This document shows, piece after piece, positions 47,301 through 56,032 of a DNA stretch of 64,000 nt. The notes under the pieces were generated by a model. The model made no database searches and was not told where the DNA came from. It saw nothing but the letters and a program-made list of their open reading frames with translations. The position numbers were made by a program, and so were the translations under genes. Every line of letters starts with the position of its first letter. Positions within the stretch are counted from its first letter, which is position 1. Origin of the DNA: Nocardiopsis suaedae (GTDB lineage: Bacteria > Actinomycetota > Actinomycetes > Streptosporangiales > Streptosporangiaceae); assembly GCF_027706745.1 (NCBI RefSeq), contig NZ_JAQFWP010000028.1, positions 16,870 to 80,869 on the forward strand. Reading direction: 5' to 3'.

Positions 47301-49225
47301 TGGACGTCCAGAGCGAGGACTTCACCGCGGTCGGCGTCGGCGACATGTCCGGCGACGTGTTCGGCAACGGCATGCTGCTGTCCCGGCACACCCGCCTGGT
47401 CGCCGCCTTCGACCACCGGCACATCTTCATCGACCCCGACCCCGACGCCGAGCGGTCCTACGCCGAGCGGGAGCGCCTGTTCGCCCTGCCCCGCAGCTCC
47501 TGGGCCGACTACGACACCTCGCTCATCTCCGCGGGCGGCGGGGTGCACCCGCGCAACGTCAAGTCGATCCCGCTGACCCCGCAGGTCAAGCAGGCCCTCG
47601 GCATCCGCGGCGACGTGCAGGCCCTCACGCCTTTCGAGCTGATCCGGCACATCCTCACCGCGCCGGTCGACCTGCTGTGGAACGGCGGCATCGGCACCTA
47701 CGTCAAGGCGGCCGCCGAGACCGACGCCCAGGTCGGCGACAAGGCCAACGACCCGGTCCGGGTCAACGGCGCCGACCTGCGCTGCAAGGTGGTCGGCGAG
47801 GGCGGCAACCTGGGCCTGACCCAGCTCGGCCGGATCGAGTTCGCCCTGGCCGGGGGCCGGGTGAACACCGACTTCATCGACAACTCCGGCGGCGTGGACA
47901 CCTCCGACCACGAGGTGAACATCAAGATCATGCTGGACCGGGAGGTGCGCGCCGGGCGGCTGCCGGCCGCCGAGCGCGACCGCCTGTTCATGGAGATGAC
48001 CGACGAGGTCGCCGACCTGGTCCTGGACGACAACTACGCGCAGAACGTGGTGCTGGCGGCCGCCCGCAAGCAGACCACCTCGATGCTGCACGTGCACTCG
48101 CGGTACATGCGGTGGCTGGAGCGCGACGCCGGGCTCGACCGCAAGCTGGAGTTCCTGCCCGACGACAAGGCGATCGCGGCGCGGCGCTCGGCCGGGCAGG
48201 GGCTGACCTCCCCCGAGTTCGCGGTGCTGATCGCCTACACCAAGATCGCCCTGAAGGACCGGATCAGCGAGTCCGACCTGCCCGGCGACCCCTACCTGCG
48301 CCGGACCCTGGTGGAGTACTTCCCCACGCCGCTGCGGGAGCGCTACGCCGACGCCATGCCCGACCACCCGCTGGCCCGCCAGATCATCACCAACCAGGTG
48401 GTGAACGACATGGTCAACTGGTCGGGGTCCACCTTCGCCTTCCGCATGGACGAGGAGCTGGGCGCCTCCGCCGACGACATCGCCCGCGCCTACCTGGTGG
48501 CCGTGGACGTCTTCGGGCTCCGGGACTTCTGGAGCGCGGCGGAGGAGCTGGACCACGTCATCGACGTCGACACCCAGCTGCAGATGATGCTGGAGGCGCG
48601 CAAGCTCACCGAGCGCTGCGCGCGCTGGATGCTGCGCAACCGGCCCAACCGGTTCGACCTGGGCGAGGAGATCGCGTTCTTCGCCGAGGGGGCGTCGGTG
48701 ATCGTGCCGCAGCTGCCCGAGCTGCTGCAGGGGCGCGACCTGGTCGCCTTCCGGGAGCGCCGCGACGCCCTCAAGGGCCGCGGGGTGCCGCCGGAGCTGG
48801 CCGAGCGCGTCGCCGGGATGGTGCCCGCCTACTCGGCCTTCGACCTGGTGGAGGTCGCCGACCGGACCGGGCGCCCGGTGCGCGAGGTGGCCGAGGTCTA
48901 CTTCCACCTGGCCGACCGGCTGCAGATCTCCCGGCTGCGCGAGCGCATCATCGCCCTGCCGCGCGACGACCGCTGGGCGACCATGGCGCGCTCGGCCGTC
49001 CGCGACGACCTGTACGCCACGCACGCCGAGCTGACCCGGGACGTGCTGCTGTCCGGCGCGTCCGGGGAGTCGGCGGAGCGGCTGGCCGAGCAGTGGGCCG
49101 ACAAGAACGCCGAATCGGTCGAGCTCGCCGGGCGCACCATGTCGGAGATCTGGGAGACCGAGCGCTTCGACCTGGCGACGCTGTCGGTGGCGCTGCGCTC
49201 CATCCGCTCCCTGGCCGCCGAGTGA
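44360..49225 (+). CDS. gdh: NAD-specific glutamate dehydrogenase, large (180-kDa) class
   Basis: A 1621-aa homo-oligomeric enzyme that oxidatively deaminates glutamate to 2-oxoglutarate. A long N-terminal half holds ACT-like regulatory regions ([30 protein letters not shown]). The catalytic core carries [23 protein letters not shown], then [18 protein letters not shown] with the catalytic Lys, and the Rossmann part with [19 protein letters not shown]. A helical C-terminal domain of about 500 residues follows. This class was described in Streptomyces clavuligerus and Pseudomonas. The ATG at 44360 is preceded by AAGGGAG (44342-44348); a GTG at 44348 overlaps that site and is less likely. Confidence 0.96.
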   Translation: [1621 protein letters not shown]

Positions 49226-49241
49226 GCGCCGGCTAGGCAGG

Positions 49242-49275
49242 GGCCCGCGCGCGGCATCGCCGCGCGCGGGCCTTT
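49242..49275 (+). terminator. Terminator after gdh
   Basis: A perfect 14-bp stem (GGCCCGCGCGCGGC / GCCGCGCGCGGGCC), ATC loop, followed by TTT, lies 16 nt after the stop. Confidence 0.75.
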
Positions 49276-49287
49276 GGTGTCACGCCC

Positions 49288-49293
49288 TAGACT
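49288..49293 (+). promoter_or_regulatory. -10 box of a leaderless prfB promoter
   Basis: TAGACT ends 7 nt before the GTG at 49301, the right distance for transcription to begin at the first base of the start codon. No Shine-Dalgarno is present. Confidence 0.55.
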
Positions 49294-49300
49294 TGTGACC

Positions 49301-50413
49301 GTGGCAGACCTAGACCCCGCAGAGAAGCTCAAGGAACTCGCGTCCACGATGGCGAGCGTCGAAGCCGTCCTCGACCTGGACGCCAAGAACACCGAGATCG
49401 CCGAGCTGCGCGAGCAGTCTGCCGACCCGGAGCTGTGGAACGACCAGGCGCACGCCCAGGCGGTGACCCGCAAGCTGGCCAACCTGGAGTCCATCGTCAA
49501 CAAGGTCGGCGCGATCCGCCAGCGCCTGGAGGACGCCGGCGTCCTGTTCGAGCTGGCCGACGCCGAGGGGGACGCCGACGCCCGCGCCGAGGCCGACCGC
49601 GAGCTGGAGGCGCTGCGCGCCGACATCGGCGAGCTGGAGGTGCGCACGCTGCTCAACGGCCCCTACGACGAGCGCGAGGCGCTGGTGACCATCAACGCCC
49701 AGGCCGGCGGCGTCGACGCGGCCGACTGGACGCAGATGCTCCAGCGCATGTACCTGCGCTGGGCCGAGCAGCACGGCTACTCCACCGACGTGTACGAGAC
49801 CTCCTACGCCGAGGAGGCCGGCATCAAGTCGACCACCTTCGCGGTGAAGGCGTCCTACGCCTACGGCACGCTCCGCGGCGAGCACGGCACCCACCGGCTG
49901 GTGCGCATCTCCCCGTTCGACAACCAGAACCGGCGCCAGACCTCCTTCGCCGGGGTGGACGTGGTCCCGGTCGTCGAGCAGAGCGACCACGTGGAGATCG
50001 ACGAGAGCGAGCTGAGGATCGACGTCTACCGCTCCTCGGGCCCGGGCGGCCAGGGCGTGAACACCACCGACTCGGCGGTGCGCATCACCCACCTGCCCAC
50101 CGGCGTGGTGGCGGCCTGCCAGAACGAGCGCTCGCAGCTGCAGAACAAGGCCACCGCGATGGGCATGCTCCAGGCCAAGCTGCTGGAGCGCAAGCGCCAG
50201 GAGGAGGCCGCCGAGCTGCAGGAGCTGCGCGGCGAGGGCACGAGCAGCTGGGGCACGCAGATCCGCAACTACGTGCTGCACCCCTACCAGAGCGTCAAGG
50301 ACACCCGCACCGGCATGGAGACCGGCAACACCGGCGGGGTGCTGGAGGGTGACATCGACCCCTTCATCGACGCCGAGATCCGGTGGATGCGCAGCCAGGA
50401 GAAGGACGGCTAG
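49301..50413 (+). CDS. prfB: Peptide chain release factor 2
   Basis: A 370-aa class I release factor that reads UGA and UAA. The catalytic GGQ loop is [21 protein letters not shown]. The codon-recognition domain lies before it, and the C-terminal [15 protein letters not shown] matches RF2. The gene is continuous: the programmed +1 frameshift of many bacterial prfB genes is absent, as expected for actinobacteria. The GTG at 49301 is chosen because of the adjacent -10 box and because homologues begin just before [15 protein letters not shown]; an in-frame GTG at 49295 would add two residues. ftsE follows after 337 bp, a conserved actinobacterial order. Confidence 0.95.
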   Translation: MADLDPAEKLKELASTMASVEAVLDLDAKNTEIAELREQSADPELWNDQAHAQAVTRKLANLESIVNKVGAIRQRLEDAGVLFELADAEGDADARAEADRELEALRADIGELEVRTLLNGPYDEREALVTINAQAGGVDAADWTQMLQRMYLRWAEQHGYSTDVYETSYAEEAGIKSTTFAVKASYAYGTLRGEHGTHRLVRISPFDNQNRRQTSFAGVDVVPVVEQSDHVEIDESELRIDVYRSSGPGGQGVNTTDSAVRITHLPTGVVAACQNERSQLQNKATAMGMLQAKLLERKRQEEAAELQELRGEGTSSWGTQIRNYVLHPYQSVKDTRTGMETGNTGGVLEGDIDPFIDAEIRWMRSQEKDG

Positions 50414-50441
50414 CGCGGAGCCGCAGGGATCCGAGGCGTTA

Positions 50442-50471
50442 GCGGGCCGACGGCGCCGGTGTCGGCCCCGC
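50442..50471 (+). terminator. Terminator after prfB
   Basis: GCGGGCCGAC and GTCGGCCCCGC pair over 8-10 bp with one bulge, 28 nt after the stop. Confidence 0.5.
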
Positions 50472-50629
50472 GCGCCGCTTGATATGCGACCGTTATGAGT
50501 GGTTGACAGTTCCGATATGCTCGGATCTGCTGTCTCGGTGTGAGGCGGCGGAGGCCGGCGCGCCCGACGGTGCGCCCGGCACCGCCCCGGCCCGTGTCGA
50601 TCAAGGACATTCCGGGTTGCGTTCGCCTC

Positions 50630-50635
50630 TACACT
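50630..50635 (+). promoter_or_regulatory. Candidate -10 box for ftsEX
   Basis: TACACT is a good -10 match; the sequence 17 bp upstream (ACATTC) is a poor -35. Transcription would begin about 110 nt before ftsE. Confidence 0.4.
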
Positions 50636-50750
50636 GTCGTTTGGCCCCGCAGGCCGGTACCTTGTGCCGGCCGGGCGGCCGGACCCTCCCTGAGCGGAAC
50701 CACGTCCTCCGCCCGGGTGCCCCGATCTCCGAGAACCTTGTGATGCTCCT

Positions 50751-51440
50751 GTGATCCACTTCGATAACGTCACCAAGGTCTACACGACCCAGAAGCGGCC
50801 CGCTCTCGACAGCGTGTCCATCGACGTCGACAAAGGCGAGTTCGTCTTCCTCGTCGGCCCCTCGGGGTCGGGTAAGTCGACGTTCCTCCGGCTTGTCCTC
50901 AAGGAGGAGAAGCCCAGCAAGGGCAGGGTCCACGTGGCGGGCAAGGACCTGGCGCGCCTGTCCAACTGGAAGGTCCCGCACCTGCGGCGCCGGATCGGCT
51001 GCGTGTTCCAGGACTTCCGCCTGCTGCCGAACAAGAACGTCTTCGAGAACGTGGCCTTCGCCCTGGAGGTCATCGGCAAGCCGCGGCGGTTCATCCGCAA
51101 GGTGGTGCCCGAGGTCGTCGAGCTGGTGGGCCTGGAAGGCAAGGCCGACCGGATGCCCGAGGAGCTCTCCGGCGGCGAGCAGCAGCGTGTGGCGATCGCC
51201 CGCGCGTTCGTCAACCGGCCGCAGATCCTGCTGGCCGACGAGCCGACCGGGAACATCGACCCGGCCACCTCCATCGGCATCATGAAGGTGCTCGACCGGA
51301 TCAACCGGACCGGAACGACGGTCGTCATGGCGACGCACGACGCCGCGATCGTCGACTCGATGCGCAAGCGCGTCATCGAGCTCGAAGAAGGCGTGGTCGT
51401 CCGGGACCAGACGCGCGGCGTCTACGGCCAGGCCTACTGA
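50751..51440 (+). CDS. ftsE: Cell-division ABC transporter ATP-binding protein FtsE
   Basis: A 229-aa ABC ATPase. Walker [10 protein letters not shown] lies near residues 36-44, the Q-loop in [19 protein letters not shown], signature [15 protein letters not shown], Walker [13 protein letters not shown] and the switch His in [11 protein letters not shown]. With FtsX it forms a membrane complex that transmits cytoplasmic ATPase cycles to peptidoglycan hydrolases at the septum. The start is a GTG; the open frame before it is short and unconserved. ftsX follows after 57 bp. Confidence 0.96.
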   Translation: MIHFDNVTKVYTTQKRPALDSVSIDVDKGEFVFLVGPSGSGKSTFLRLVLKEEKPSKGRVHVAGKDLARLSNWKVPHLRRRIGCVFQDFRLLPNKNVFENVAFALEVIGKPRRFIRKVVPEVVELVGLEGKADRMPEELSGGEQQRVAIARAFVNRPQILLADEPTGNIDPATSIGIMKVLDRINRTGTTVVMATHDAAIVDSMRKRVIELEEGVVVRDQTRGVYGQAY

Positions 51441-51497
51441 CGCCCGGCCCCCGACGTCGGCCTTGCCGAAGCCCTCAAGGATGGACCTTTAGCACTC

Positions 51498-52406
51498 ATG
51501 CGCGCACAATTCGTACTTTCCGAGATGTGGATCGGCCTGCGCCGTAACCTCACGATGACCATCGCCGTCATCGTCACGGTGGCCATCTCCCTCGCCCTGT
51601 TCGGCAGCGGCCTGCTGGTCCAGCAGCAGGTCTCGCACATGCGCCAGTTCTGGGACGAGCGCGTCTCGGTCACGGTGTACATGTGCACCGAGGTCTCCCC
51701 CTCAGAGGTCTGCCAGGACAGCGGGCCGGCGACCAAGGAGGACCGCGAGGCGATCCAGGCCGACCTGGAGGCGCTGCCCGAGGTCAGCAGCGTGGAGTAC
51801 GTGACCGCCGCCGAGGCCTGGCAGGAGTTCCAGGACCGCTTCTCGGAGAACCAGGCGCTCACCGAGGCCGCGCAGGAGGGCGACATCCCGGACAACTTCC
51901 GGGTGCAGCTCGAGGACCCGAACAAGTTCGACGCCGTCGTGCAGACGGTGCAGGGGCGTCCGGGCGTCGACTCGGTCCACAACGACCAGCAGGTGCTCGA
52001 CCAGTTCTTCGAGCTGCTCGACGGGCTCAAGTGGGCCGCGCTGGTGGTCTCCTTCGTGCAGCTGGCCGCCGCCGCGCTGCTGATCGGCAACACCATCCGG
52101 CTGTCGGCCTACAGCCGCCGCCGGGAGACCGGCATCATGCGCCTGGTGGGTGCCTCCAACTTCTACATCCAGCTCCCGTTCCTGCTCGAAGGCGCGATCT
52201 CCGGCCTCATCGGCGGCGTCATCGCCTCCGGGTTCATCGTGGCCGCGCGCTTCCTGCTGCTGGACCGCATCCAGTCGTGGTTCGCCTTCGACGTCTCGCT
52301 GGGCGCGGGCGCGCTGGCCTACGTCATCGGGCTCTCGATGGTGCTGGGCATCCTGCTGTGCACCGTCTCGTCGTTCCTGACGCTGCGGCGCTACCTGCGG
52401 GTGTAG
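51498..52406 (+). CDS. ftsX: Cell-division protein FtsX
   Basis: A 302-aa FtsX with a first membrane helix near residues 20-43. An extracellular domain of about 130 residues follows, holding two cysteines ([12 protein letters not shown]) probably joined as a disulfide. Three C-terminal membrane helices complete it. [31 protein letters not shown] is the family signature. The external domain recruits and activates NlpC/P60-type hydrolases (RipC in mycobacteria). The ATG is at 51498. Order ftsE-ftsX-smpB is conserved in actinobacteria. Confidence 0.95.
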   Translation: MRAQFVLSEMWIGLRRNLTMTIAVIVTVAISLALFGSGLLVQQQVSHMRQFWDERVSVTVYMCTEVSPSEVCQDSGPATKEDREAIQADLEALPEVSSVEYVTAAEAWQEFQDRFSENQALTEAAQEGDIPDNFRVQLEDPNKFDAVVQTVQGRPGVDSVHNDQQVLDQFFELLDGLKWAALVVSFVQLAAAALLIGNTIRLSAYSRRRETGIMRLVGASNFYIQLPFLLEGAISGLIGGVIASGFIVAARFLLLDRIQSWFAFDVSLGAGALAYVIGLSMVLGILLCTVSSFLTLRRYLRV

Positions 52407-52452
52407 CCACGAGCCCACCCCACGGGCCCGACGGAGAAAGAGGAGACGTCCA

Positions 52453-52926
52453 GTGCCCCGCGAGAAGGGCCGCAAGGTCATCGCGCAGAACCGCCGTGCC
52501 CGGCACGACTACCACATCGACGACACCTATGAGGCGGGGCTGGTGCTCACCGGCACCGAGGTGAAGTCGCTGCGGGCCGGGCGCGCCACGCTCACCGACG
52601 GCTTCGCGCACGTCAAGGACGGCGAGGTGTGGCTGGAGAACGTGCACATCCCCCAGTACGCGCACGGGACCTGGACCAACCACGCCGCCCGGCGACCGCG
52701 TAAGCTTCTGCTGCACCGCGCCGAGATCTCCCGGCTCATCGGCAAGACGCAGGAGCCGGGGCGCACGCTCGTCCCGCTGTCGCTGTACTTCAGCGAGGGC
52801 AAGGCCAAGGTCGAACTGGCCCTGGCGCGCGGTAAGCGGAGCCACGACAAACGCCAGGACATCGCCGCGCGGGAGGCTCAGCGCGACATCGAGCGCGCCC
52901 TGAGCCGCCGCCGCAAGGCGAGGTGA
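52453..52926 (+). CDS. smpB: SsrA-binding protein SmpB
   Basis: A 157-aa RNA-binding protein that delivers alanyl-tmRNA to stalled ribosomes. Visible are [39 protein letters not shown] and HNHAARR-type [22 protein letters not shown]. The basic C-terminal tail ([19 protein letters not shown]) occupies the mRNA channel. The GTG start has AGGAG 7 nt upstream. The tmRNA gene itself lies 2.5 kb downstream, beyond one lipoprotein gene. Confidence 0.96.
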   Translation: MPREKGRKVIAQNRRARHDYHIDDTYEAGLVLTGTEVKSLRAGRATLTDGFAHVKDGEVWLENVHIPQYAHGTWTNHAARRPRKLLLHRAEISRLIGKTQEPGRTLVPLSLYFSEGKAKVELALARGKRSHDKRQDIAAREAQRDIERALSRRRKAR

Positions 52927-52940
52927 AAGGACAAGCCAGG

Positions 52941-55010
52941 GTGTCCCCCCGTCACTTCCGCCGGTACCTCAGCGCAGGCACGGGCCTGGCCGCCGCGGCC
53001 GCGCTCGCCGCCTGCGCCCCCCAGCCCTACCCGGACGTGGCGGTCCGGACCTTCCTGCTCGACTGGCAGGCCGGGGAGTACGAGGCCGCCGCCCGCCAGA
53101 CCGACGGCGACCCCGAAGAGGTGGCCGCCGCCCTGGAGAGCGCCCACGACCAGCTCGACCTGGCGGGGGTGCGGTTCGGCCTGGGGCCGGTCGAGCTGGA
53201 GGGGGACGGCGCGACCGCCGCCTTCGAGGCCCAGGCCGACCTGGGCATCGGCGACCCGGTGTGGAAGTACACCGGCCGCATGGAGCTGGTCCGCGGCGGC
53301 GGCGGCTGGCGGATCGTCTGGGACCCCTCGGTCATCCACCCCGACCTGGGGTCGGGGGAGCGGCTGGCGGTCAGCTACGACGTCCCCGACCGCGGGCGGG
53401 TGTTCGACCGCGCCGGGGAGCCGCTGGTCGGCGAGGCAGCGGTGACCGCCTTCGGGGTGGTCCCGGCCGAGCTGGAGGAGGACGGCTCGGGCATCGGCGA
53501 ACTCGCCGAGCTGCTGGACGAGGACCCCGGTCCCATGGTGGACCGGGTGCGCTCCGCCCCGCCCGAGGAGTTCCAGCCGCTGGTGCTGATGCGGACCAAG
53601 GACGTCGACAAGGGCGTGCTGTCCAAGGCGCGCGGGATCGCCGGGGTCCAGACCCGCGACCAGCGCATGCCGCTGAGCCCGCGCGCCGCCCGCCCGGTCG
53701 TCGGCGAGGTCGCCGGGACGGCCGAGCACAACATCTCCTCCCGGGTCGCCAGCACCTACCAGGCGGGCGACACGATCGGGCTGAGCGGCCTGCAGAACGT
53801 CTTCCAGCACACCCTGGCCGGGACCGCCACCACCCAGGTCGTCACCCTCGACACCGAGGGCCAGGAGACGGGCGTGCTGAAGGAGTGGCCCGGGGCCGCC
53901 AGCGGCGCCCTGACCACCACCCTGGACCTCACCGCCCAGCAGGCCGCCCAGGACGCGCTGGACGCCATGCCGGGCCGCGCCCACCTGGCGGCGGTGGACA
54001 CCCGCACCGGCGAGGTGCTGGCGGCGGCGGGCACCCCGAACTCCTTCGACAACGACGGCGCGCTGAGCGCGGAGTACCGGCCGGGCGGCGCGTTCGGCAT
54101 CGTGTCCGCGGCCGCGGCGCTGCGCAGCGGCACGGCCACCGTCGACGGCGGGCTGGCCTGCGAGCAGACCGCGGACGTGGGCGGCGAGACGTTCGGCAAC
54201 GAGAGCGAGAACGGGGTGTGGGCCCAGCCCCAGACCCTGGAGAGCGCCTTCGCCAACGGGTGCACGTCGGCCCTGGCCTCCCTGGCCGAGGACGTCGGCG
54301 ACGAGGAGCTGCGCCGCACCGCGGCCGACTTCGGGATCGGCGCGGACTGGCAGCTGTCCGTGCCGGCCTACACCGGGCAGGTGTCCGGCGACGGCGGCGC
54401 GGCCGCCACGGCGGGGGCGATGACCGGCGCCCAGAACGTCACCGTGAGCCCGCTGGGCATGGCGCTGGCGGCGGGCGCGGTGGCCGACGGGACGTGGCAC
54501 GCGCCGCGCCTGGCGGTGGGCGCCGACGACGACCTGGCGGACGGTTCGGGGACCGAGCGGGAGCTGGACGGCGCGACGGCCGAGGGCCTCCGGCAGATGA
54601 TGCGCACCACGGTCGAGCAGGGCCAGGCGGCGCCGGCCAACCTCGGGACGGTGCCGGTGCACGGGCAGGTGTCCCAGGTGGAGCAGTCCATCGGCGGGGA
54701 CGCGACGGTCGTGCAGTGGTTCGTCGGCTACCAGGGCAACGTGGCGTTCGCCGCGGTGGCCGAGGTGGACCCGCAGCAGGTGTGGGACCAGTACGCGCTG
54801 GTGGCGGGGAACACGTTCCTGCAGGCGCTGCCGCAGGGGTACGTGGAGGCGGAGTACGAGGAGCCCGACACGGAGGCCGCCGCCGCCACCGAGGAGAAGG
54901 GACCCGGCGCCGCCGGCGAGGGCGCCGAGGGCACCGAGGGCGCCGAAGGTACCGGGGGCGCCGGGGGCCCGGCCGGACAGGCCGAGGGCGAGCAGCCCAT
55001 CGGCGGCTGA
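52941..55010 (+). CDS. Penicillin-binding-protein-like lipoprotein lacking the catalytic motifs
   Basis: About 689 aa. The signal peptide ends in a lipobox (LAAC), then an NTF2-like MecR1-type domain (VRTFLLDWQAGEYEAAARQT). A PBP dimerisation region follows (DVPDRGRVFDRAGEPLV, GLSGLQNVFQHTLAG) and then a transpeptidase-like fold. The active-site loop reads YRPGGAFGIV where PBPs have PGSTFK, so both Ser and Lys of SxxK are gone. The SxN region is NGCTSAL and the KTG region is VHGQVSQVEQ. It is thus probably a pseudo-enzyme. The C-terminus is a Glu/Gly/Ala tail. The GTG at 52941 (AAAGGA upstream) gives a compact signal peptide; GTG 52923, overlapping smpB, is the alternative. Confidence 0.85.
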   Translation: MSPRHFRRYLSAGTGLAAAAALAACAPQPYPDVAVRTFLLDWQAGEYEAAARQTDGDPEEVAAALESAHDQLDLAGVRFGLGPVELEGDGATAAFEAQADLGIGDPVWKYTGRMELVRGGGGWRIVWDPSVIHPDLGSGERLAVSYDVPDRGRVFDRAGEPLVGEAAVTAFGVVPAELEEDGSGIGELAELLDEDPGPMVDRVRSAPPEEFQPLVLMRTKDVDKGVLSKARGIAGVQTRDQRMPLSPRAARPVVGEVAGTAEHNISSRVASTYQAGDTIGLSGLQNVFQHTLAGTATTQVVTLDTEGQETGVLKEWPGAASGALTTTLDLTAQQAAQDALDAMPGRAHLAAVDTRTGEVLAAAGTPNSFDNDGALSAEYRPGGAFGIVSAAAALRSGTATVDGGLACEQTADVGGETFGNESENGVWAQPQTLESAFANGCTSALASLAEDVGDEELRRTAADFGIGADWQLSVPAYTGQVSGDGGAAATAGAMTGAQNVTVSPLGMALAAGAVADGTWHAPRLAVGADDDLADGSGTERELDGATAEGLRQMMRTTVEQGQAAPANLGTVPVHGQVSQVEQSIGGDATVVQWFVGYQGNVAFAAVAEVDPQQVWDQYALVAGNTFLQALPQGYVEAEYEEPDTEAAAATEEKGPGAAGEGAEGTEGAEGTGGAGGPAGQAEGEQPIGG

Positions 55011-55454
55011 CCGGCCCACCGGCCAGGAAAATCCCGGCAAAGTCGACGAACGGGGCAACCCTGCGCGGTCCGGGCTGCGTCCTTCCTGGTGACTGGGCGA
55101 CGTAATGGGGGGTTGCGTGAACCAGTCCAAGAGGCAGGGCCGCATCTCGGGGGTGGCTCTGCCGCAGGAAGGCCGGCCCGACCCTGCCGGCCGCCCTCGC
55201 GGGCCGCGTTGATGGATCCCGTCCGCGCCCGCGAGGGTTTCTGCGTGTTCGGGCCCTGTTCGAGGCCCCCGTTCGAGGCTCGTTCGGGCCCCGGCGGGAA
55301 TCGGCTTGGCGTCTCATGCGTTGTACCGGTAGCGTTGGAACGCAGGGACGCAGCGGACGGCGTCGGGCGGTGACCCGCCCGGGAGCCGCACGCGGGCGCC
55401 CCGGGGGACCCCGGTCCCCGTGCGCGGGTCCGCGGACCCGTTGACAACTCCACA
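55011..55454. other. Intergenic region upstream of ssrA
   Basis: No gene is seen in these 444 bp. A TTGACA lies at 55441-55446, too close to the mature 5' end of ssrA to be its -35. TTGTAC and TAGCGT motifs occur around 55320-55340 and may form part of the promoter, but spacing is poor. Confidence 0.4.
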
Positions 55455-55827
55455 GGGGGTGATCGGTTTCGACTTCGGTGATCGTTTCAGGGGAAGCGGG
55501 CCGAGGGTTGCGTTTGTGACCTCGTTAATCCTGCATTCGCATTAAATATCAAGTGCCAATTCTCAGCGCACTGAGTTCGCTCTCGCCGCCTAAGCGATAG
55601 CGACTCTGTCGGCCTGGGCCCGTCCTCGGCCCAGTGTCCGGCATCGTTAAGAGGACTCACCGCCGGGATCAGGCCACGGGGCCCCGGCGGGACACCTTCG
55701 TGGCTGGGCTCGTCAGCGAACTGTCCGTGGTAGCGCTGGAGCCGAGCAGAACGACAGCATGGACTGCGCCCGGAGAAGCCCTGGTGCGGTGCTGAAGGAC
55801 GCGGGTTCGATTCCCGCCACCTCCACC
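55455..55827 (+). ncRNA. ssrA: tmRNA (SsrA)
   Basis: The 5' end GGGGGTGATCGGTTTCGAC and the 3' end GGGTTCGATTCCCGCCACCTCC are the conserved tmRNA tRNA-like halves. GGGGGUG pairs with CACCUCC as a 7-bp acceptor stem with one G-U. The tag frame begins at GCC 55555 and encodes ANSQRTEFALAA with a TAA at 55591-55593; the AALAA-type ending targets products to ClpXP-like proteases. After the acceptor stem the sequence is ACCCA instead of ACCA, so the 3' boundary is approximate and CCA may be added post-transcriptionally. It lies downstream of smpB and the PBP-like gene. Confidence 0.93.
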
Positions 55828-55833
55828 CAGTGA

Positions 55834-55880
55834 AAGAGCCTCCGACCTGCGATGAAATTCGCACGGTCGGGGGCTCTTTT
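55834..55880 (+). terminator. Intrinsic terminator of ssrA
   Basis: AAGAGCCTCCGACC pairs with GGTCGGGGGCTCTT around a loop that itself contains TGCGA/TCGCA, and TTTT follows. It begins 7 nt after the tmRNA 3' end. Confidence 0.85.
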
Positions 55881-56032
55881 GCGTGCTGCGCGGCACGCGC
55901 GCGTCACCGCCCGCCCGACCGGTACCGACGGAGAGGCCACCGCGCACGTGCGGGACGCATCCTCCGGTGAACGGCGGTGCACCTTCGGAGGCCTGCCCGG
56001 TGGTACGACCGGGCCGGGCGATCCCGTGCGTC

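Larger units (their letters stand above)
50414..50750. other. Intergenic region between prfB and ftsE
   Basis: A terminator-like hairpin lies at 50442-50471 and a likely ftsE promoter at about 50607-50635. A TTGACA occurs at 50503-50508 without a properly spaced -10. No gene is visible. Confidence 0.45.

Noticed and set aside
44527..49236. A 1569-aa plus-strand open frame overlapping NAD-GDH in another frame, and a similar 1570-aa antisense frame
   Set aside because: Both are Arg/Pro/Gly- or Val/Leu/Gly-rich shadows; the third frame is a continuous, motif-complete glutamate dehydrogenase.
55441..55446. TTGACA as the ssrA -35 box
   Set aside because: It lies only 9 bp from the mature 5' end, so it cannot position RNA polymerase for that end.
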